Positions 57,828-64,000 of a stretch of 64,000 nt of DNA are shown piece by piece. The DNA lies in contig MNCI01004747.1 of the NCBI GenBank assembly GCA_015680685.1, positions 163,329-227,328 on the forward strand. The letters run 5' to 3'. The first letter of the stretch is position 1. Each line of letters starts with the position of its first letter. The notes beneath the pieces are model-generated. The model had not been told where the DNA came from, did not search any database, and worked only from the letters and a program-made list of their open reading frames with translations. Position numbers and translations under genes: made by a program. Origin of the DNA: Gnetum montanum (lineage: Eukaryota > Streptophyta > Gnetopsida > Gnetales > Gnetaceae).

Positions 57828-57901
57828 GATATTGGGTTGGAGTCAATATTAGCTACTTGATGTCAGGTACCTGATATTGGGTTGATAAAAACCTATAAAT
57901 A
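57828..57901 (+). promoter_or_regulatory. Internal LTR-like promoter upstream of ORF3 (ATH-D)
   Basis: GATATT at 57828, AATATT at 57845 and GATATT at 57873 with a GGTACC core, then CCTATAAATAGG (TATA 57894-57901), 553 bp before the ORF3 start. The layout copies U3 of the LTR (52896-53005), and the block is conserved in ATH-A. It probably drives a separate ORF3 transcript. Confidence 0.6.
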
Positions 57902-58453
57902 GGATCCCTATGATGCTTCAAAATTCATTCTCATCAATTGAGGCTAGGGGATTTTTTGCATTTTTCTCTCTTGACTAAGAGCTCTACACATCCAACTTCC
58001 ACACGCAATATCTAGCTTCATACCACTCTGATTTTTGTTGTTTTTGAACCTATTTGATCTTGGAGTATTTAATTTTGTTGAGGGGGTGCTTGAGTGGAAA
58101 ACTTGTACCAATTTTTTGAAATTTGATATCACCAAAATGGTATTATAAGGATAAGAATGTTATAGAACTTAAAGTATTTTAATCAACAATTAGTTGTATG
58201 CATGCCAGAATCTTTAATTATCTAACCTAAGGAATCATAATTGTCATTATAAGCCATACATAAGGGAAGAAAATCCAATTGCAAAGGATCATAAAAGAAG
58301 TTAATACTTTTTGGACATTTTTCTTAAAATTTTTCTAACTTTGCAATTACATGAACTAATAATTTAATGGAACTAAGGACATGAGGAAGGTATAACCCTA
58401 TTGATGATAAATGAAAAACACCTTAGTAACACAAAATCCTTGATTGATTACAA
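57902..58453 (+). other. ATH-D ORF3 leader, possible intron
   Basis: The likely transcript start region is rich in CT. A potential donor ATG|GTATTATAAGG lies at about 58138. The acceptor TTGATTGATTACAA before the start codon is the decayed form of TTGATTGATTGTAG in ATH-A. Confidence 0.4.
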
Positions 58454-61145
58454 ATGGCCCTAAAAAAAGGAGGAAAAGAAGGACCTTTGCAAGATGCAAG
58501 AAAATGCTTGAGAGGTGGCAAAGGCTGCCTAGGAGAGCAAGGCCCACCAGCTACACATGAAGAACATGAGGCTCAATCATTTAGCATTCATCAAGATGCC
58601 CTTGCTACAAGATAGTCCAAGTAGAGCCTATAGGACCAAAGGCTCAAGCACAAGGACAATGCCTCACATTGTCCCAAGAATGCCTCCAAGCCATATAAGA
58701 GTGATCCATCTTAACCATGGTCATCATGGAAATGAACTTTGGGCCATTCATGAAATTTTTCCCTAAGGTAGTTAAAACTCAACTTTAGCCATCACCTTTA
58801 TGGCACATTATTTCTAAAAGTGGGAAATGGTACCTTGGTGAGATGTACCAATATTTGCACAATAAAGAGGATGGAACCATTGTCAACATTGGTAGAATTT
58901 CTATTTCTTTCTTAGTCAAGGCCATTGTAGAGGCTCTAAACATACAAAATGTAGGGGCCAAGGTAGTAGTCTTGTCCACAAGGTCTGACATATAAACAAG
59001 GAAACTGTGGCCAAAGCTAGCATATAACAAAGAGGACAAAATATATAGTGTGTTGACTCTGGAAGAGAGAATTTATTTCAAGATTGTCACATACCATCTC
59101 TTCCCCACTAAAGGATTTAACAAAATGTCAACCTACATAGCTAGAAGAAGTGCAATCTTGATGGACAAATACAATGCTAACCTTGCCCAATTATACTTCA
59201 TGAAGATTCAATGATGGTTCAAGGAAAGAAAGGTAGGAAAGATGATACTTTCATTTCCTTGCCTAATTAGAAAGCTATGTAAGCACATCTAAATCCCAGG
59301 TTACACCAATGATGTTCCTAGGAGGACCCAAAATACTTCATTCTTTGAGTTGCTCAAACCAACAACACCAAGGAAAGACCTTGGTGAAGAGTAAGGACAA
59401 GAATCAGAAAAGGAGTGAGAATAGGAACTAGAGAAAGAGATAAAGTAAGAACCAAAGCAATGGTAAGATTCACAAGTTCCATTGCCACTACCATAGGGAT
59501 GAGTCCAACCTCTTCCAACTAGGGAAGTAGGAATGAGTCCAACCTCTTCCAGGTCATTGATGCAACTATTCAGCCTATAGTTTCTACTAATCCATTAAGG
59601 GGGTAAATTTATTTGCAATTAGGAGGAGAAGCCCAATGGTCATAGTAGATCTCTGGAAATGCCACATTTTTCCAAGTGGTGCTCGAAAAGAGAAAAAGTG
59701 CCATAGTCATGGTCATGTAGTACCAAGATGTGGTGGGCATAACATAAGTAATAATAGACCACATTAAAGAATCATTTGATGTGTCTATTATGCCCTTGGT
59801 GGACTTGACTAGAACTAGAGATGTACAAATGTTAGCTAGGACTTCGATGACTCCTGCACCTCATGAGCATATGCTAGATAGATTGTTGTAGACTAGGCAA
59901 GTCATGACAATCATAGTACAATCTGACCTCATAGCCACCAAGGAAAAACTGGTCATGATAGAGACCAATGCAGAGCATGTAGAAGCAAAGGTGCACTAAT
60001 TGCAATAAGAGCTCATCACCCTGAGAGATAAAAGAAAGGATCATTTTCAATTAGTTGTGCCTAACTAGTTAAAGAAATTTCAAATAGAGGAGCTCGACGA
60101 ATTGATTGAGTAGAACAAAGTTGTTGAATAGGAATAGGAGAAAGAGATTTGGAATGTCTTAGTCACTGAAGCCCAAGCATATGCTCATGTGAAGACATTA
60201 ACCACTGCATAGGAAGAAAATAAGCAACTTGCTACTAACAATGCAAGGTTGACCATCATTAAGAAAAAGAAAAACGTTTTGGAAGAGAGCATCCACTAGT
60301 TGAGGAAGCAACTAGTAAGGGTCAACTAGGACATAAGTATATTAGGTAGAGTGAATTGAACCCTCTCAATGGAGGTACACACCATACTCTCAAAGTTTTT
60401 AATTGAGATAAGTGCATGGAAAAATAAGGCTAAGAAGCATGAGAAGCTGAAAGAGCACTTCTAGGACCAGATTATCATGTATAAGCAAATTCATGAAAAA
60501 GAAATCTAGATGGTAAAGGCCTACATTAGTTCCATGTTAGCACAGAATCCTCACTGGAAATCCATCTTGGATAGATACACCCTAGTCCATTAAACAAAAG
60601 TGAAAAATAAGGACCTGTAGATTGAAGATTTGAAGGAGTACATGGCATTAGCTAACCTTCATTATGATAACCTTGCCATGTTAATAGCAAGTTAGCCTAG
60701 AAATGAATTGGAACAACTAGTAGCCACCTATGCTTTATATGAGAAAGAGTTTGCAGATAGAAAAAATGTTCTACACAAACTTCACATGGAAAACTTAGAA
60801 CTAGAAACAATTAATGCTCGCTACCATGTGTAGAGAGATGTAGCTTCAAACTTGGCCAAGAGATTAATATATTATCATGAATTGAGAGAAAAGGTCAAGA
60901 ATTTTGAGGAGAAATAGAGGTAGTTTGTGGCATGGTATGTGAAAAAAAATTATATGTTCCCATAGCTACCATATATATGGGATGTATTTGTGCCAACACA
61001 CATTGGATAATCAGCCTAGGTAGTGCATGACCCAAGAACAAAGGAGGAGAATTTGTAGGTGATCCTAAATCATTACAAATTCTAGAGACCTGATGACAAG
61101 GGGAAGTAGTTAATGGAAGAGCCACTACCTCTAGGAACTACATAG
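58454..61145 (+). pseudogene. ATH-D ORF3: plant-transposon-domain and coiled-coil protein, broken
   Basis: About 895 codons from MALKKGGKEGPL to LGTT-stop. The N-terminal domain (about 58790-59380) reads SGKWYLGEMYQYLHNKEDG, VKAIVEALNIQN, LTLEERIYFKIVTYHLFPT, ARRSAILMDKYN, FPCLIRKLCKH and PGYTNDVPRR with few stops. An acidic/basic linker follows. A heptad-like region rich in Glu/Lys/Leu spans about 59880-60920 (for example NAEHVEAKVH, LREKVKNFEEK). Two further copies are in ATH-A and ATH-B. No catalytic motif or membrane segment is visible. The position matches the env-like ORF of Athila elements, but the content suggests a DNA- or particle-associated structural protein. Function unknown. Confidence 0.78.
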
Positions 61146-61330
61146 CCTTCCCAATTATGTTAATTTTTCATGGTGTGTCCATTTTTGTTAAACACCGCTC
61201 TAGCATGAACAATCATTTTATGTGTCTATTAGAGTTAATCAATAATCCCATACCTTCCTAATATTTTATAAATAGCCTATTCTTCATTTTGTATAACTCA
61301 AGGATGAGTTTTCATTCAGTCATAAGGGTA
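61146..61330 (+). promoter_or_regulatory. ATH-D 3' untranslated region and polypurine tract
   Basis: A conserved CTCAAGGATGAGTTTTCATT stretch is followed by CAGTCATAAGGGTA, which ends exactly at the 3' LTR. The other copies read CATGGGGGTA. Confidence 0.7.
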
Positions 61331-62217
61331 TGATGAGTCATGTTTTGGTAGGGCTCCAATATCAAATATCCAATATTAGAGTTGCATTATTAGGTATTCA
61401 ATATTGAAGCATAACCTCTAATGTCAGTGATCCGATATTGCCTCATCTGTGCTAGCCTATAAATACAACACTTGGATGCATAGTTTGCAAGTAGAGAGGA
61501 AGAGATAGATTTTAGACTTAGACATAGAGAAGTTTTATTAGTTTGTTTCTAGTGCATGCCAGCAGTGTCATGTTAAGTGATTGTACAACATCCTTTTTCA
61601 AGTGTGACATACTTGGACATGTTACATGTTTGGCAATAAAGATCAAGATTACTTTCATCATTGCAACATCCACTTAGCTTTATTATTGTTAATTACTTAA
61701 ATGCTTACTATTTTCCTTAGTTAATGTTTATCATTTGTTACTCTTTATTGTTTCTATCATTAACTGGAATGATTATGACTAATCACAAGGGCTTAAGTGT
61801 AATTACTTGGTAACCTAGTAGGGTTATTATTTGGTACATCCAATAATGGTACACTTGGTAATCCTAGCAGTAGTTGCATGAATTCCAAGGCATGTGCGAA
61901 AGCTCATGAATAAATACTCATTGAACGTAGTCTAGTTTAGACTTTGCTTTTCATTGATAATTAGATTAAATAATTAATTTCTTTATTATCCTTAGGAGTA
62001 GCATAAGGTGACAAAAAAATCAACTAACATATACCTCACTTTGGACTAAACAATATGTGACAAAGTTACCACTAGTCCAAGTAGGAAGATAACGAATTGC
62101 GATCAATACATAACAATCTAGATGCCACAACTAGTCCCATCCATAGAATTTGACTGAATCATGCATGAATGCTTGTGATTCATATGGTTAAGCGTAGGGG
62201 TACCTCACCACTCATCA
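61331..62217 (+). repeat. 3' LTR of ATH-D
   Basis: 887 bp, TGATGAGTCATG ... CCACTCATCA, with an 8-bp perfect terminal inverted repeat (TGATGAGT/ACTCATCA). TATA box at 61458-61465. Confidence 0.93.
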
Positions 62218-63640
62218 AAAATTCCATTCACTTCCTAATGAACAAGCCAACAATGAGCCCCCATGTCATACAATGGGTGGCGATTTTGCAAGAATTCAAT
62301 CTTACAATGGTAGATTGAAAAGGGACTAAGAATGTGGTTGCCAACCATCTCTATTGGTTAAGATGGGTTAACAAAGAGAAGAGCCCACTCTTTGATTAAT
62401 TTCTTGATGAACTCCTCTTTGTTGGAGCAATTAATGACCAAGTGCTCGTACAACCAAAATGGTATGATGGCGTCCTCACTTATCTTCTCACATAGGAGAT
62501 GCCATAAGATCTAGATCATAGGAAGAAATAATAGTTTCTTTATCAAGCCAAGTGCTTCATGGAAATCAATGGACACCTTTACAAGATGTGCATTGATGGC
62601 CTAGTTCGTTGGTGTGTCCTTGATATTTATTAACTATAATTCTCCAAGATGCTCATGAGGGCCCTCGTAGAGGCCACTATATGGGAATATGCATAGTCAT
62701 TAAAATCTTGATGGTGGGGTATTATTGGCTAAAAATCTTCAGGGATGCCCACCAATTGATTTGATCTTGTGAATGTTATCAAAAAGATGATGAGATGACC
62801 ATGCGAATGGAGGGACCTTAATAGTGGATCCAATCATTGGAACGCTTCGACATATGGGGTAAAGAATTCATGGATCCCATCATATCCAAGACCAATGGAA
62901 TGGCATACATTATCATCACCATTGACTATTGTACTAAATGGGTAGAAGTAGTAGTCATTGTCGACTGTACATGATCCACTGTTGCTTGTTTTTTTCAAAA
63001 ACACATTGTAAATAGGTATGGGATGCCATGTGCACTAATTTTTAACAATGAAAACCCATTTTATAAGCATCACTTTTTGCAAGCTCATGTAATGCTTAGG
63101 GGTTGAACATAAATTAACAACACCCTACCATCGCCAAGCCAATGGTCAAGTAGACGTTACTAATAGGGAGATTACAAAGATCTTAATAAGAATTGTTAGA
63201 AAATATATAAGAGACTAGAGCACAAAACTCAACAATGTCCTCTAGTCCTACTAATCTATGTGGAAAACCAACACTTCTTATTCAATCCGAACTCTATATA
63301 CTTTTAACAGCTTATGACCTGGATCTTAACCTGATTCCAGCACAAAGACAATGATTAATCAACCTTAACATGCTAGATGAAAATCGATTAGTGGCCTTAT
63401 CCCTACATGAAGTGCATAAGTTATTCAGCAAGCAATGACATAACCTAAGAATAAGAAAATTTAGATTTCAACCTAGAGATAAGGTCCTCTATTGGAACCC
63501 CACACATGTTCCATAATGAACAAAATTTCAAACATTGTGGGAGCGACCTTATATAATTGACAAAACTTTTTCTTTTGAGGTGATGTTAATTTACAAACCT
63601 CAAAGCTCGAACAAAAAATAGTTGGTCAACATTCAACAAA
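62218..63640 (+). pseudogene. ATH-C RNase H C-terminus and integrase, broken
   Basis: RNase H resumes with FLMNKPTMSPHVIQW, ILQEFNLTMVD and NVVANHLYWL. The integrase zinc-finger region (about 62590-62790) is decayed (CEKCQKDDE-like text near 62770). The catalytic core reads FMDPIISKTNGMAYIIITID and YCTKWVEVV (first Asp), then NRYGMPCALIFNNENPF (second Asp replaced in NNE). The third catalytic region near 63130-63170 is frameshifted. The C-terminal SKKNSWSTFNK-type text ends at about 63640. Confidence 0.82.
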
Positions 63641-64000
63641 TAAAACATTTTCATGAGCCAAAGCAAGCTAGTGCAACAAATACCTCATCGAATGGACAAC
63701 CTCACTCAATCTTTTGGATCTCCTCCTTCCAACTTATTTTTGGAGGAGATGGCTATCTATGCTTATCCTTTATGTCACTCTTTAGTTTTTCTATTTTTTA
63801 TTTTACACATTTTTGTTTTACACCTTGTTTTTTTATTCTTTTTTCTATTTTACACCATTTTTTGTTTTACACCGTTGTCAGTATATTTAATTTTTCTTGA
63901 ATATTTTACACTTTCTTGTATAATTTCCTTTGTTTTGGGTGTGATTTTCTAATAAAGTACTTTGTGCCAACAAGACACATCAATGTTGTAGCTATTGTTA
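63641..64000 (+). other. ATH-C post-integrase spacer
   Basis: GGAGGAGATGGCTATCTATG (63740-63759) corresponds to GGGGAGATGGCCACCTATG in ATH-1 (minus, about 26017-25998). The T-rich repeat TTTTACACATTTTTG at 63785-63875 is the counterpart of the ATH-1 minisatellite. Overlapping Phe-rich ORFs here are not genes. Confidence 0.65.

Larger units (their letters stand above)
52871..62217 (+). mobile_element. ATH-D: complete gag+ORF3 non-autonomous retrotransposon
   Basis: 9,347 bp with both LTRs (52871-53756, 61331-62217; 886 and 887 bp), PBS, gag, spacer, internal promoter, ORF3 and polypurine tract. No protease, RT, RNase H or integrase signature lies between the LTRs. It sits inside the RNase H of ATH-C, whose reading continues at 62218. 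The flanks ATAGT and AAAAT do not form a clear TSD, perhaps from decay. The LTRs differ at many transitions, so it is old. Confidence 0.9.
47345..64000 (+). mobile_element. ATH-C: Athila-like element with full gag-pol, split by ATH-D
   Basis: 5' LTR to about 48165, gag, protease, RT, RNase H (interrupted at 52870 by ATH-D and resumed at 62218), integrase and post-integrase spacer, running off the right edge. It is the only ATH element here with RT and integrase, and is a model for the helper that could mobilise ATH-A and ATH-D. All genes are broken. Confidence 0.8.

Noticed and set aside
52866-62222. A 5-bp TSD for ATH-D
   Set aside because: ATAGT and AAAAT match at only three of five positions, so I did not call it, although the nesting is clear from the split RNase H.

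Overview
This is repeat-dominated nuclear DNA of a land plant with a large, old, heavily methylated genome. The evidence is plant-type Ty3/gypsy retrotransposons of Athila-like and Tat-like character, a primer binding site (PBS) matching the 3' end of plant tRNA-Asp, RTE-type and other LINEs, one plant-specific VQ-motif gene, strong CpG loss and many C-to-T type stop codons. The depth of decay and nesting would fit a gymnosperm such as a conifer, but that is only a guess. I see no bacterial genes, CRISPR array, rRNA or convincing tRNA gene.

Layout. 1-8186: an LTR scrap, a possible LINE scrap, a CpG-retaining island with an intact VQ gene (4340-4765, minus), then the 3' half of a minus-strand LINE. 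8187-15229: a Tat-like element (TAT-F, plus) nested in that LINE with 5-bp target-site duplication (TSD) ATTAT; its protease is joined to the integrase C-terminus, with reverse transcriptase (RT) missing. 15235-17693: the LINE 5' half, a plus-strand LINE tail and a tRNA-derived SINE candidate. 17694-41415: Athila-like element ATH-A (minus), interrupted by ATH-1 (23132-30259, TSD ACTGT) and TAT-E (31971-39346, TSD CTCTT). Without these insertions ATH-A is about 9.2 kb. 41416-44065: the 3' part of a sister copy, ATH-B, sharing an LTR with ATH-A. 44066-46260: a 5'-truncated RTE-type LINE. 46414-48165: a gypsy RT scrap and two head-to-head LTRs. 47345-64000: ATH-C (plus), the only copy with protease, RT, RNase H and integrase. 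It is split in its RNase H by ATH-D (52871-62217, plus, about 9.35 kb).

Main result. ATH-A and ATH-D, plus the partial ATH-B, belong to one family that seems to have no protease, RT, RNase H or integrase. It carries a long gag and, just before the 3' LTR, a large third ORF of about 890 codons (ORF3). ORF3 has an N-terminal block resembling the putative plant transposon protein domain and a long coiled coil. In ATH-A and ATH-D an internal promoter-like block, with GATATC palindromes and a TATA box like those of the LTRs, lies about 550 bp upstream of ORF3. The likely reading is a non-autonomous gag+ORF3 retrotransposon mobilised by a pol-bearing relative such as ATH-C, with ORF3 on its own transcript.

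Limits. All homology calls were made by eye from translated motifs. Nearly every retroelement ORF is broken, so boundaries inside coding regions are approximate. LTR ends and TSDs are more reliable.
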